Below are positions 1 through 12,467 of a DNA stretch of 64,000 nucleotides, in pieces. Source of the stretch: Perilla frutescens (taxonomy: Eukaryota; Streptophyta; Magnoliopsida; Lamiales; Lamiaceae); NCBI GenBank assembly GCA_026008535.1, contig BRKX01000004.1, positions 45,157,501 to 45,221,500 on the forward strand. The letters run 5' to 3'. Position 1 is the first letter of the stretch; each line of letters opens with the position of its first letter. The notes below the pieces were generated by a model, which saw only the letters and a list, made by a program, of their open reading frames with translations, was not told the DNA's origin and did no database searches. A program made the position numbers and the translations under genes.

Positions 1-159
1 TGAGATGGTGGATGATTATAGAGGTGAAGAGAAATCATTTTAGCAGATTAGTTAAGTAATACATAATTAGAAAAAATTAAGAATTTTGTTTATTGTGTAA
101 TCGTTTTATTCGTTGGTTTGGTTAGTGATACAAGATTAGCAAATTTGTGATATGTTTTT

Positions 160-1700
160 GTGTTGTATAATTTTTTTTTTAAATAATGTTATTTCATAAA
201 AAAATTCATATTTTTCACATAAAAAATATTACCGATTTGCTATTAACAAAAATATAATGTGCTAATTACAATTAAAAAGGTTGCTAAACGTCGTACACAC
301 GCGTTACTAACAGATTCTGCCCATATTCCCTACACATACAAAGATACATTAATGGATAATGTAATACTTGTATCTTGCATAATCAGACGATAATCGGCGT
401 GATAATAATATAAGATGGAGTAAGAACTTGTGAAAAAAAAATACGTTCTTATTTTACACAACAATTCATGCCCTTTTTTTCTTAATAACTTGAAAACTTC
501 GACAACTAAATACGAAAAACATCTATCGTCTATCATAAATATGAAATGCCCATTCTCTGCAAACATCTCACTATCATACAAAGCACATTGAAACTATTTA
601 AAAAAAGAGAGACCATCCTATCATCAAAAAAATAAATCACATTTTCACATAAAATATTACCGATATGCTATTAACAAATCTATAATTTGCTAATTACGCA
701 TAAATAATTTGCTAAATGTCAGACATAGGCGTCCCTACCAGATTCCACCCATATCCCTACGCATACAAAGATACATTAACGGATAACACAATACCTGTAT
801 CTTGTATAATCAGACGATAACCGACGTGATTATAGTATACAATTGAGTAAGAAACATTAACAGATGACACAATACATGTATCTTGCATAATCAGACGACA
901 ACCGGCGTAATGCTAATATAAGATGGAGTAAGAAATTGTGAAAAAAAAAATCTTATTTTACTGGCATTTTAACTTTTTTTCTTTTCTTTTTCTAACTTGA
1001 AAACTTCCACAACCAAATACAAAAAAACATGTATCATCTATACTAAATATGAAATGCCCATTCTATGCAAACATCTCACTATCACGCAAAGCACATTGAA
1101 ACCAATTAAAAAAAATCAAATTTTCACATAAAAATATTACGGATTTGCTATTAATAACACTATAGTTTGCTAATTCCGAATAACAAATGTGCTAAACGTC
1201 AGACATACGCGTCCCTACCAGATTCTGCCCATACACCTACGCATACAAAGATACATTAACATATAACACAATACATGTATCTTACATACTCAGACGATAA
1301 CCGGCGTGATGATAATATAAGATGGAGTAAGAACTTGTGAAAAAAAAATTCTTAGTTTACACGCAACAATTCATGGCATTTTTAATTTTTTTTTTAATTG
1401 CTTGAAAACTTCTACAACCAAGTATGAAAAAACATCTATCATCTATAATAAATATAAAATGCCCATTCTTTGAAAACATCTCACTATCATGCAAAGCACA
1501 TTGAAACCAAATTAAAAACAAATTCGAGTTTTCACATAAAAATATGCCGAGTTGCTATTAACAACTCTAGAATTTGTTAATTCCACATAAAAAATTTGCT
1601 AAACGTCATACATACGCGTCCCTACCAGATTCCACTAATATCTCTACACCATTAATGGAGAACATAATACATGTATCTTCCATAATCAGACGAAACCTGC
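160..1700. repeat. satellite-like tandem array, four units of ~0.41-0.48 kb
   Basis: The block starting ttcacataaaa with the following 'gctattaacaa' and 'tttgctaatt' motifs recurs at about 214, 644, 1123 and 1531, giving spacings of 430, 479 and 408 bp. Each unit then carries a 'cagattc(t/c)(g/c)ccc' block and a 'cagacgataaccggcgtgat'-like block. The 479-bp unit is longer because an inner ~80-bp segment (starting acattaac at 773 and 854) is itself duplicated. No convincing protein is encoded. The units are diverged, so this is an old array. Confidence 0.8.
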
Positions 1701-2096
1701 AGTGAGACCGACGAAATCCAACGACTCCTTAAACCGTAACAGACCCAATCAATAAGAATTTTGAACAGATTTATGATTAATTAAAATATGAAACACCGAT
1801 AGATACAACTCTGTAGAAAAAAGAGTTGAATCTATCGTCCAAAAAATAAAAAAAACGTCAAATCTAAAAAAAACCGCTCAATATAATCCCACTATATATG
1901 GAACAGATATATTTATTGCAGATAATTGATATCCAATACAATGACATATATACCCTTAACTTAATATAACTCTTAAGATATTGCATTTTTTACCCCATTT
2001 TTTTAGATTGATCCGAGCCTTAGAAAATCATTGATCCAACGCTCCATATTGGTTCCTAGTTCCTACACAGGGTATTGGTTCTTATTTGATCTCTAT

Positions 2097-2100
<4 letters not shown>

Positions 2101-2134
<34 letters not shown>

Positions 2135-2224
2135 AATAGATGGGACTATAAAGTGAGGGGTGTAGTCAAGCCTCAAATATTTAAGAATTCTTTCACTCTT
2201 CCATTAACACAGAAATCAAGAATC

Positions 2225-2272
<48 letters not shown>

Positions 2273-2430
2273 CGTGTTAGTGTATGCGTGTGCTAAAAGA
2301 GAAAATAAATATATATATATATATATATATTTAAATAGATAGGACTATAAAGTGAGGGGTGTAGTCAAGCCTCAAATATTTAAGAATTCCTTCACTCTTC
2401 CATTAACACAGAAATTAAGAATCTTTAAAG
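2101..2430. repeat. ~98-bp direct repeat embedded in TA/AC microsatellites
   Basis: A segment beginning tttaaatagatgggac (2131-2228) is repeated nearly identically at 2330-2427, offset 199 bp. The copies are separated by an (AC)n tract (2228-2261) and short (TA)n tracts. Another (TA)n tract precedes each copy. This looks like a slippage or unequal-exchange duplication involving the microsatellites. Confidence 0.85.
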
Positions 2431-3060
2431 CATGTTGACAAAGGCATGTATAAAGTTTATTCACTCATTTCAATACATCTATTGTCTATTTGTTTCGAGC
2501 AAAAACCCGAACAGAGAACTTTCAGACAGACGAAGAAAATAAAACAGAGTTTCAGAAAATGGGATACCTCCTTGAGGATTTCCATGTGAAGAGGGGGAAC
2601 TCAGGATGATTTAGGGAGATGCTTTAGATTTCTGGTATGGTTTTTGTGGAGCAGAGGCTCACCTATTTATACTAGAATAAAAGGTGTTAATCATGGAAAT
2701 GTGAGATTTTCAGTTTATTTCTTTCCAAAATTCTGCACGGTTGGTCGAGAGATTTTGGGACTTCAATAAGGAATTTTAGGTTTAGGGTTTTCTCCCAAGT
2801 CTTCTAGAGAGGTGAAGAGGTGGATGGCGCCTACTCTCTAAAATTTCCAGCTTGGGATTACAAACCATGATTTGTATTGTGGGCTTTTAAAAAAATACTT
2901 AAGGTTGTGGGCCACTGAAGAAGAAATGGATCCATTTTTAAAAAAATAAATAAATAATCTATTCATTAAAATATATCATAATAAATAAATAAATAAATAA
3001 TCTATTCATTAAAATATATCATAATAAATTAATAAATAAATAATATATACTAGATAGAGA
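2431..3060. other. non-coding interval with a 43-bp tandem duplication
   Basis: No gene is recognised here. A 'taatctattcatt' segment at 2955 recurs at 2998 (43-bp period) among (aaat)n tracts. A TATA-like 'ctatttatac' lies near 2661. Given the Copia remnants to the right, part of this interval could be the decayed left LTR of that Copia, but I could not match it to a second LTR. Confidence 0.4.
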
Positions 3061-3069
3061 TAGCGCGAC

Positions 3070-3907
3070 TTATAGGATCGTAACATAATATATATTTATA
3101 TATGTGCATGCTTGAATAAAATTTTTCAGGATGCTACATCTAGCGAGTTGCTTCTCTTTTGGAGGTGTGGGGGCTTCCCTCTCAGAAGATGAAGAGCTTT
3201 GAATCTCTTCATCAGGTTCTTCTGTGACCACAAATCGATGTATGGTCTTGGTCTTTCCTTTGTTGACAACAGGCTTCTTGGCAGAGATTTTGTATTTTTG
3301 AGCCAGCAGAATGTGCTCATCTTCATCAGCAAGTTCAAGAACATATTCTTGAACTTCTTCCTCAGCAACAACCTCTTTAACAGATTCTGGAATGGCTTCA
3401 TGCATGGTTTGCTTCTCAACAACAGGAGCTTTCTCTAGTTGATCTCTTTGTTCAGCTTCTTGCTTAAAGTTCTTGGAAACCTCTTCTATAATCTTTCTGG
3501 ATTTCTTTATAGTAAACTTCTTCTTGATGTTGCTTTTGGTTTTGGCCTTTGAAGGAGCAGCAGGCTTGTAGGTCTTTGTGACTTTCTTGATTAGATCATC
3601 AAGCTTCAGAGGTTTGCTTTTCTTGACCTTCTTAGAGGAGGCAGCCTTTGCTTCTTTTTTCCTTTCCAGAGATGAATTCTTCATCATCAGTTTCATGATA
3701 TTCTTCGATGAATTGATCTTTCAAGTCACCAGATTCATCTTCTTCATCTCTAAGGCACCTGGACACTTTTTGTTTCTTAGAGTCAAGTCCCATAACTTGT
3801 CTATCCAAATCATCTAACCCAGTATCTTCATCCATAGTTCTCCCGACATACGTGACCTTTCCAGGTCTCATTCTTAGCTTCGAGGGTGCTTTTCTTTTGG
3901 GAGCCAT
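3070..3907 (-). pseudogene. lysine-rich retroelement-associated ORF, frameshifted
   Basis: Reading leftward from an ATG at 3907, the start is MAPKRKAPSK, followed by an acidic stretch (DEEDESGD ... ETDDEEF). Near 3655-3665, in a run of A residues, the frame breaks. A second open frame then carries a strongly lysine-rich region (KKVKKSKPLKL, KKVTKTYKP) and a glutamate-rich tail. A one-base indel in the homopolymer would join them into one frame of about 270 codons. It lies downstream of the Copia pol end on the same strand, where Sireviruses carry an extra 'env-like' ORF. I cannot assign a domain. It could also belong to another element inserted nearby. Confidence 0.5.
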
Positions 3908-3981
3908 GATGGATTTAAGGTGATAGAGAAAGAAGGCTTTGAAAATGCAGAGAAATTTATGAGTAATGGTAACAAAAGATA

Positions 3982-4024
<43 letters not shown>

Positions 4025-4053
4025 CAGAGACAGAGACAGAGACAGAGACAGAG
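3982..4053. repeat. compound microsatellite (GA)n then (GACAGA)n
   Basis: A GA tract at about 3982-4006 passes directly into a tandem hexamer GACAGA tract ending near 4053. Apparent reading frames across it are low-complexity only. Confidence 0.95.
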
Positions 4054-4408
4054 AGGTATGAGATCAGATTTTCAGAATGCTGAAGTGCGAAACTGATCAG
4101 GGAGATAATCCTTTTAAAGGGGTGATCTCTTCTCTCTTGTGACGTCTTCAATAGTTTTCATTAGACACAGAAGTTTGGAGTGAAATCCCACCAAATCCGT
4201 ATTTCACGATTTGAAGTTGCAGAGATGCCAATTAGCCACTGCTTAACAAAGTACATGATCATCTTTTGAGTGATGTTCATGAACATTTTTAGTGAACTTT
4301 ATTCACAGATTCTCCTATTCAGCTCATCCTTTTTCCAGGTTCTTTCTTCGACCTACTGAGTGTGAAATAAAAACACTTATAAACCATTAGGATGATTAAT
4401 GGTGAATG

Positions 4409-4413
4409 CAAAG
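4409..4413. repeat. left target-site duplication CAAAG of the Tekay element
   Basis: CAAAG directly precedes the TGTAACAG start of the left LTR. The same five bases directly follow the TATTACA end of the right LTR at 16989-16993. Confidence 0.95.
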
Positions 4414-7400
4414 TGTAACAGCCCGGTCCCGAGATAGGGATTAATGAATGGGGATGGGGTGTTATTAAGGGATTAATGAATAAAGTCGGAAGATTTACAG
4501 AGAAGTTTAAGAACAAAGATATGCTTTAGAAGATAGGTGGTGATGCTCGGGTTTACTTGGGTTAAAAGGAAACATGTTTAAGTGGAATGAAACGGCTAAC
4601 TAATCAGATACCAACGTGAATAGGCCTCTTCGTAGGCAAACCGAAAACATACTCGAGAAACGGAGATAAACATAATATGCATCTTATAAATATTTAATCA
4701 TGTCTGAGGATATTCTTAGAGTCTCGACGATCATAACAGAACTTAAACGGAATTAGGGGAGTGTATCAGAGTAGCAGAAGCATCATGGGGTTTCAAACAT
4801 AATTCAGATAATAGAAAAACAGTCTTGGCAGCCAACCCACATCCACAGCCACCAACATCCTCAGCATCTCAACCTGAAAACATTTGAAAAGAGGGGGATG
4901 AGCATTAATGTACTCAGTGGGTTTTAGCAAAAATACTTTAATAACTTCAAAATATCCAATAGTTAACAGACGGTATATGGAGAGCAAAACGCAAAAGCCC
5001 TCTCCATATCCGTAAAACCTTTTCTTTTCTTTTAGGCCCAACTTGGCTCAAACCTGATATCAACTGCACCCTTAGGCATGCCCTAGGATAGAAGAGGGGT
5101 TACCTCAAATATCCAAACGAGTTTGCGAGGGAGAAACCCAGCAGTGACTCCCTTAAGAGTTCTTGAGCTCAAATCCTGCTTAAGTGAAAAGCTAAGTTCC
5201 TTCTTTTCTTAACCTTACTAGCAGCATCAAACTTAGAACAACGTCTAAGGGCTAATCCTTTACTACTACATGAACTCGGCCTACAAGGGATTTAATGCTA
5301 CCCTAACAAGGCAAATCTTAGTTCTTAATTCTGCGAGCTTAACAAGCATAAACATTCAATTCCAGGAAAAGAACGTAAATAAATACGAATTGAAACTAAA
5401 GATAGTTCTAAACATCTCATGCTAAGCATAAACAATACTTTAGTAATTCTATCATTTCTAAACATGCTTGGGAGCTCAAGTAAAACATAATATCTTCCTT
5501 TCTCCTTCCTTGTATAGAGATCAATCAGGCAGAGCAAAAATACTTTATTGGATATCTCATTTGCCCTAACATGCTTCTAGAGCTCATTAGCTCAAACTTT
5601 AGATGAGTATAGATTTACCCACCTTGATCATGGAGCAGAAGATGTGGCAATGAGCTGATGATCCTTTTTCAAATTCCCACGAGGTTCACTTCCTCCTACA
5701 AAAGTCGAATTATCGACCTAGCGGCCTTCTACGAGGAACTAGCTAAAATATGGAATTAAATAATACCCATCTTATATATTTAGGACTTAATCATGGATAG
5801 CACGAATTTATGACTTTATAAAGATCTGAGAAGGATTTATTTTAATGAAGGAACTTCTCGACTTATTTTCTAAATTTTTAGACGGAAATTAAATTTGAAT
5901 AGCTTAATCGAATTAAATCGGAAATAACTTGAATGTTTCTCTAAAATTTAAACTCGAATATATCTTGGAAATATCATGGTTTGAAAAGCTCGAAAAACTC
6001 AGAAAGAGGGTACAAAATAGCCGGAAAAATTGGCGTCGGACGACACGGGAAGGAGACCGTGCTCGCGGGCTTCTGGGCCGAGGGGGGTGTTGCGCGACCG
6101 CGCACCCCCCCGCGGTTGCGGCACATGGTTTCTCTCTCTTCCGCCCAATTTTTGGGCGGATTTTTATCTTCCGGGTTCTTCGGTGTTCATCGATTTCTTC
6201 GACGAACACGAAAAACACTCGAAAATTTTCTTAGATAACATACTTTAATTTAAAAAGAAATCATCGTAACAACGAAAAAAATCACGACAATCCTCTTAAA
6301 TAATTAGAATAAATGGTGAAATCCTTAGTATAAACTTTGAACGGAACTTCAGCGGATAAACGAGACTATCACTAGAAATAATGACGAGAATAACAACGGG
6401 AATAATTAACGAGAAATATAACAGAATGCTATAACTTGGAACTTCAATAAATCGAAATACAACTTGAGGCGGAAGTAAATGAGTAATAATGAAGAACACG
6501 AAGAACATGAAGAACGGAAAGTAAATGTGGAATTTAAAAGTCGGAAAGGAAATAGAATCGCGCCCGACGAAAAAGAATGGACGGGGTTAGGTGCGTCGAA
6601 GGAAGGTGGCTAGCTCGGTGTCTCATCGAGTCTCAATGGCGGCAGAGCCACCTACTATGACCTAATGGCGCCCCTAGCACCTTCCCTCACCGTATCCCTT
6701 CCACGCCACTCTGCTCGTCGTTTTGCAGAACACTCGCAAATAACGCTTTTTTACTTCGGCAGAACTTTCTCGGCTCTCATGAGCTTTCCCACTCTCTCGG
6801 AAGTGAAATGGATAGAATGAATGAACAAATGAATGGTGAGGGGTGGCCTTCTATTTATAGGAGAAGCTTTGGCTTCCCTTGGAAGCCATTGCAGTGCGGA
6901 GATACTGCAAAAGTTACCTCGGGTTCGGTTAAAAGCTGCTTTATTCGATGTCGAGGTCCAAATGACTTCAGACACGAAATCTAAAAATCCTGGGAGACTC
7001 GTTGACTCGAATACTAGTGAACCAACTTGATTTGTGAAGAAGACGGGGTCGTCAGAAGAAAGACGAGCAAAGATTCCCTTTTTGGAATTACTTTTTACTA
7101 TTCACTCAGACTGACAGATTTTACTCCCGAGCGTTCGATTGACCTCAGAATGGAAATCCGTGAACGCTAACGGAATCCTTGAGTCATTTCCCATAAGAGG
7201 GGCCTAACAGAACTGGACTCAAATTAATGAAGAGGATTTCGTAAATTTCTCAAAACACGAACGCACGCAAAAGTTATTATTCATTCCCCTTTTTAAGTAT
7301 GTTGTCCATCACCGGGAACTCAAATGACTTCAGATTTAAAATCCAGAAACACCGGTGTACTCCTTGAGTTAAAACCTTTCTAAAGAAACCACAAATGGCA

Positions 7401-7568
7401 ATAAAAGAATTAAGATCATCTTTTCCGAAAAGACGATCTTCACAAAAACTGACTCTTAAAGTCGTGACTAACATCCAACCATAGCCAATCTTATTTAAAT
7501 TCCTTCTTTAATTAATTAATTAATGTTAACAATTCTCTAAACCTTACTCAAAAATTTGGAGTATTACA
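4414..7568 (-). repeat. 3' LTR of the Tekay-type element (3155 bp)
   Basis: It begins TGTAACAGCCCGG on the plus strand and ends GTATTACA. It is collinear with 13793-16988, with scattered substitutions. It lacks a ~45-bp GC-rich segment present in the other LTR near 15437-15485, which largely explains the length difference. A TATA-type box for minus-strand transcription (CTATAAATAG read on the minus strand) is at 6851-6860. A GC-rich stretch lies at about 6050-6125. Confidence 0.95.
6851..6860 (-). promoter_or_regulatory. TATA box of the LTR promoter (left LTR)
   Basis: The plus strand reads ctatttatag, so the minus strand reads CTATAAATAG. The orientation matches gag-pol. The same box is in the right LTR at 16274-16283, which is the copy placed to drive the element. 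Confidence 0.6.
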
Positions 7569-7585
7569 TCCTACCCCCCTTAAAG
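7569..7585 (-). promoter_or_regulatory. polypurine tract of the Tekay-type element
   Basis: Immediately inside the 3' LTR the minus strand reads ctttaaggggggtagga, a purine-rich tract abutting TGTAATAC. This is the expected plus-strand primer position for an LTR retrotransposon. Confidence 0.9.
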
Positions 7586-7608
7586 AAAATTTTGTCCCGA
7601 AATTTTTA

Positions 7609-10600
7609 CTAACCATGATAAGCGATATTAGGGTACTTCTTGAGCAGCTTGGATTCAAGCTCCCAGGTTGCTTCTTCTAAACCATGGTGATTCCAGATTA
7701 CTTTCACAAGATCGATTTCCTTGTTTCTCAGCTTATGGATCTTTCGATCCACGATGGCCTGGGGCTTTTCTTCATAGACTAAGTCCTCATTCAGGACTAT
7801 TTCTTCTTTGCTAATCACGTGCTTTGGATCAAATACGTACTTCCTCAACATTGAGACATGAAAGACATCATGAACGTTACTCAGGTTGGGTGGTAAGGCC
7901 AAACTGTAGGCTACTTCATTCACCTTCTCTAATATCTCAAAAGGTCCAATGAACCTGGGCCTTAACTTGCTTCGTTTGCCAAAACGAACTATTCCTCTTG
8001 ATGGGGATACCTTCAAGAACACTTTATCTCCAACATTGAAACTGAGCTTCATCATTTTCTCATCTGCATAGGCCTTCTGTCTATCTTGAGCCTCCTTGAT
8101 TCGTTGACGAATAAGCTTGATCTTCTGGATAGCTTCCTGGACCATTTCAGGTCCGAGTATCCTTCTCTCTCCAACTTCGTCCCAGTACAGGGGCGATCTA
8201 CACTTCTTTTCGTACAGGGCTTCATGAGGGCTCATGTCGATCGATGACTGGTAGTTGTTGTTATACGCAAACTCTACCAAGGGCAGTAATTCCTTCCAAC
8301 TGCTTCCTTGATCAATGACTACTCCTCTGAACATGTTTTCCAGAATCTGGATAGTCCTTTCGGACTGGCCATCTGTTTGGAGATGGAATGTCGTGCTGAA
8401 ATTGAGCCTTGATCCCATTGCATCTTGTAGGCTCCTCCAGAATCTTGATGTAAACCTTGTATCACGGTCTGATGTAATCGAGATCGGCACTCCGTGCAAA
8501 CGCACAACTTCCTTTATGTACAACTGGGCTAATTGATCTAGCCCATCCGTCATTTTAACAGTAACAAAATGTGCCGTTTTGGATAATCGATCAATGATTA
8601 CCCAAATAGCGGTATTCCCTCGCTTAGACTTTGGCAAACCTACTACAAAGTCCATATTGATATGATCCCACTTCCATTCAGGAATTTCTAAGGGTTGAAG
8701 CAACCCAGAAGGTTTTTGATGCAAAGCCTTTACTTGTTGACAGTTTAAACACCTTTCCACGAAGGCGGCTATCTCTCTTTTCATGTTATTCCACCAGAAG
8801 TTTTTCTTGAGATCTTGATACATCTTGGTGCTTCCTGGATGTGCAGTATAAGGCGTGTCATGTGCTTCGTACATGATTTCCTCCTTTAGTTCTTCCTTAC
8901 TTGGTACACAAAGTCTTCCTTTGAATAAGAGCGCGTTATCGGCGGCTTCCACGGAGTCTTGCGAGCTATCAGATCATGCTTCTAGTCTTTTCTTTTCGAG
9001 AAATTCGTCTCCTCTCTGAGCTTCAATTATCCTTTGCCTTAGGTCGGGCTGAGCGACTATCGTGGTGACTTGAGCTTGAATGGTCTTGGGTGGTGTTAGC
9101 ACCTCGATCCTTAACTTCTCAAATTCTTTACGAAGATCCTCCTGGACTAGAATGAGTCCTAATTATGTCTTCTCTTTCCTACTTAGGGCATCTGCTACCA
9201 CATTTTCCTTGTCTGGGTGGTAGTGAATCGTGCAGTCATAATCCTTTACAAGTTCTAGCCATCTTCTCTGCCTCATGTTAAGATCTTTTTGTTCGAAGAA
9301 ATACTTCAGACTCTTGTGATCTGAGTAGATCTCACACTTAGCTCCGTAGAGATAGTGCCTCCAGATCTTCAGCGCATGAACGACTACTGCTAGCTCTAGG
9401 TCATGCGTAGGGTAGTTCTACTCGTGATTCTTAAGCTGCATCGACGCATAGGCAATCACCTTTCCTCTCTGCATTAGTACGCATCATAATCCTTTCTTCG
9501 ATGCATCTGCATAAACCACGAAATCTTCATTTCCTTCTGGAATGGCCAGCACTGGGGCTGTGGTTAGCATCTTCTTCAAAGTTTGGAAACTTTTCTCACA
9601 CTCAGACATCCATTTGAACTTGGAGTCCTTCTTTAGTAATCGCATCATGGGCTTGGATATAGTCAAGAATCCTTCGATGAACCTGCGATAATATCCAGCG
9701 AGTCCTAAAAAACTTCTTATCTCGTTCACGCTTCTTGGAGACTTCCAGTTTCTTACGGCTTCAATCTTGGCTGGATCTACCTTGATTCCTTCCACCGATA
9801 CGATATGACCTAAAAACATAACTTCTCTGAGCCAAAACTCACACTTACTGAACTTAGCATAAAGTCTTTCTCTTCTTAACGTCTCCAGCACCATTCTTAG
9901 GTGTTCTTGATGTTCTTCTTTGTCCTTAGAATAGATGAGGATATCATCTATAAAAACTAGAACAAACTTATCTAGATACGGGTGAAAAACCCAGTTCATT
10001 AAATCCATGAACACTGCTGGGGTGTTGGCCAAACCAAATGGTATTACTACGAACTCGTAATGCCCATAGCGAGTTCTAAAGGCAGTCTTAGGGATATCCT
10101 CCTTTCTGATCTTCAACTGATGATACCCAGATCTTAAGTCTATCTTGGAGAAGATACTTGCTCCCTTGAGCTGATCAAAGAGATCGTCTATTCTTGCGAG
10201 AGGGTATCGATTCTTGATGGTTAGCTTATTGAGCTCTCTATAGTCGATGCACATTCTCAATGTGCTATCCTTCTTCTTTACGAACAAGATTGGAGCTCCC
10301 CAAGGTGACACCGTAGGTTGGATAAAACCTAGGTCTAATAACTCTTGCAGTTGAACTTTGAGTTCTTGCAATTCCTTAGGCGCCATTCTGTAGGGGGCTT
10401 TCGAAACTGGGGCGGCTCCTGGTTCCAACTTGATAGCGAACTCTACCTGCCTATCTGGAGGCAGTCCTGGCAGCTCTTTTGGAAATACGTCGGGGTATTC
10501 TCTTACGATTGGAACGTCTTCGATTGAAAGCTCTCTTTCCTCCTTTCTTATTAGATTAACTAAAAAGGCTTGGTAGCTATTCTTCCTTATCATCTTCGTA

Positions 10601-11325
10601 GCCTTTAGGGCGGTTATCACCGGGATTTTGGTTCCCAGCTTTGATCCATAGATTTTCACCTCAGGTTTCCCGGGTGGTCGAAACACTACCTCCCTCTCAG
10701 GGCAGCTTATGGAAGCATAAGCTGAGGCTAACCAATCCATTCCTAGGATTATATCGAAGTCCTGAATCTTTATTACATAAAGATTTGACTTAAAGCTTTC
10801 TCCTTCTATGTTCAATTCTAGGTTAGAGCAGACTTTCCTAGACATCATTCTCTTTCCAGAGGGAATACTTATCTCAAGAGCATTCTCAGCATTCTCAGAT
10901 TTTATCTTCAGTTTCTTACAAACAGACTCAGCTATAAACGAATGCGATGCTCCAGTATCGAAAAGAGCTAAAACTGACGTCTCGACGAGGGTAATCATAC
11001 ATGTTAGGTTACCTGGGGCCTTAGCAGCTTGCTGCTGATTGAGAGCATAAGTACGAGCAGGCTGAGGCGGCCTTTGCCCTTGGTTAGACCTTTGATCTCG
11101 TCCTTGGTTCGGTCTTGGGTTCATCCCTGGTCTTTGACCCTGAGATCCTCCTTGCTGCAGCCTTGGCTGATTTCCAGGAAGTTGCTGAAGTGGTTGCGGG
11201 TACATGGGTTGTTGTGGTGTTTGAGATCGTCTGTTGTTTCCTTTAAGACACTCTCTCTTGAAGTGCCCCTCTTCACCACAGTTGTAGCACCCAGTTAGAT
11301 TTGCTCGGCAGACTCCAGGATGCAT
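7609..11325 (-). pseudogene. pol: Tekay-type pol (protease-RT-RNase H-integrase-chromodomain), with in-frame stops
   Basis: One reading frame covers the whole region with four internal stops: TGA 9484-9486, TAG 9418-9420, TAA 9163-9165 and TGA 8974-8976, all within or just after RNase H. From the N-terminal side it shows a CCHC zinc knuckle (CYNCGEEGHFKREC, the gag end in this frame), the aspartic protease motif LFDTGASHSF, and reverse transcriptase with a VFIDDILIYS catalytic box. The integrase has a zinc-binding CLNC pair and D-D-E residues visible in INMDFVVGLP, SDRDTRF and DGQSERT. A GPF motif follows (IGPFEIL), then a C-terminal chromodomain (VDRKIHKLR ... WNHHGLEEATWELES). Protease, RT, integrase and chromodomain look intact; decay is concentrated in RNase H. 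No frameshift is needed across pol. Confidence 0.93.
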
Positions 11326-12095
11326 TCATCCGTACCTTTGACACGGCCTAAAGCTAGAGGCATTGCCAGGCTGACTTCGAGGCACTCCTGACTCTCGGCT
11401 TTGCCAGAGGGGTTTCTTTCCTCTGTCATCTCTTCTTCCTCCTTCCCACTTTCTTTTTCCTTTTGAATCGCTAGAAGATTGGAGAGCTGAATCTTCTCTC
11501 GAGGGAGAATGGCTTCTATGCTTAAGGCTTTGGCTAAGGTTCGAGTATAAGACATGTCTTCTTGCCCAGCGAGGGCTATACCAATCTCGGACCTAAGTTC
11601 CTTCTTGAACTTGCGTGCTTTCTTCCCGTCTGTGTCCACTAGATGTGGAGCATGTCTTGACAATTGATTAAATTCTCTGTCGTATTCTGACACTGTCTTA
11701 TTTCCTTGCTTTAGGTTCCAGAATTCCATCTCTTTTGCCTCTCGATAACAATCCGAGATGTACTTCTGATATAAGTCATGCTTAAAATCTTCCCAACTAT
11801 ATTCCTCCCATTGTTCCGGGGTTATGGTCCTTCGAACGGACTCCCACCAGTAGTCCGCATCATCTGTCAGCATGAAAAGAGCACGACTTAACTTCTCTTC
11901 TTCCAAACAAGCTATAAAATTGAAAATTCACTCTAAGGAGTGAACCCATTTTTCGGCATCCATTGGATCTCCTAAGCCATTAAACGATGGAGGGTTATGC
12001 TTAAGAAACACATTTTCGGCTCTTGGATCGAGGTTTGGGACTTGCTCGGGTTCGTTCTCATCTTCGTTCTCGGCTTAACGTCTTCGGGGCGGCAT
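11295..12095 (-). pseudogene. gag: Tekay-type gag, with in-frame stops
   Basis: The likely start is an ATG at 12095 (MPPRRR). A TAA at 12075-12077 and a TGA at 11928-11930 interrupt the frame. The long open part encodes a retrotransposon-gag domain with a DDADYWWESV motif, FKHDLYQKYIS and YDREFNQLSR, typical of plant Ty3/Gypsy gag. Near 11325 the frame shifts, so the zinc knuckle (CxxCxxxxHxxxxC) lies in the pol frame. The pol frame also has a TGA where a 'CG(R)MHPG' motif would be expected. It would package element RNA in virus-like particles, but this copy is broken. Confidence 0.9.
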
Positions 12096-12467
12096 CCTAA
12101 AGAACTAGATATTAGCGACGCTCGATTGAATTCACACAAGCAAGGATGCCTTTCGATAAGATCTTTAATTTACGCAAGATAAATCAAACAAGGCAGAAAT
12201 TTAAACGTCACTCAAGCATAATGGGAAAAATTTCCTCATTAAGAGGACTTTGGCATCGATAACATAAGTTACGGATTACAAACGGAATAGGGCACTCTTT
12301 TCGAAAATCCACTGCCACTATTAGAGTCTAGAAAATTAACGAATATATTACATATTAGAGTCATGGTTAAAGCGGATTAAACGGACATCAGAAATACAAT
12401 CAGATAGCAGATACATCAAACAATCAGGTATTTTAACAGCAACACCTCCTACATTTCCTACTAATGT

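Noticed and set aside
330..581. Possible gene on the minus strand
   Set aside because: The frame overlaps the satellite-like array, has low-complexity content and is not conserved in the other repeat units.
3957..4151. ORF with repeated Val-Ser / Leu-Ser
   Set aside because: Pure translation of the GACAGA and GA microsatellites.
5929..6248. Overlapping ~70-100-codon frames in the Tekay LTR
   Set aside because: They overlap on both strands, do not keep frame in the second LTR (15309-15661), and coincide with a GC-rich segment.
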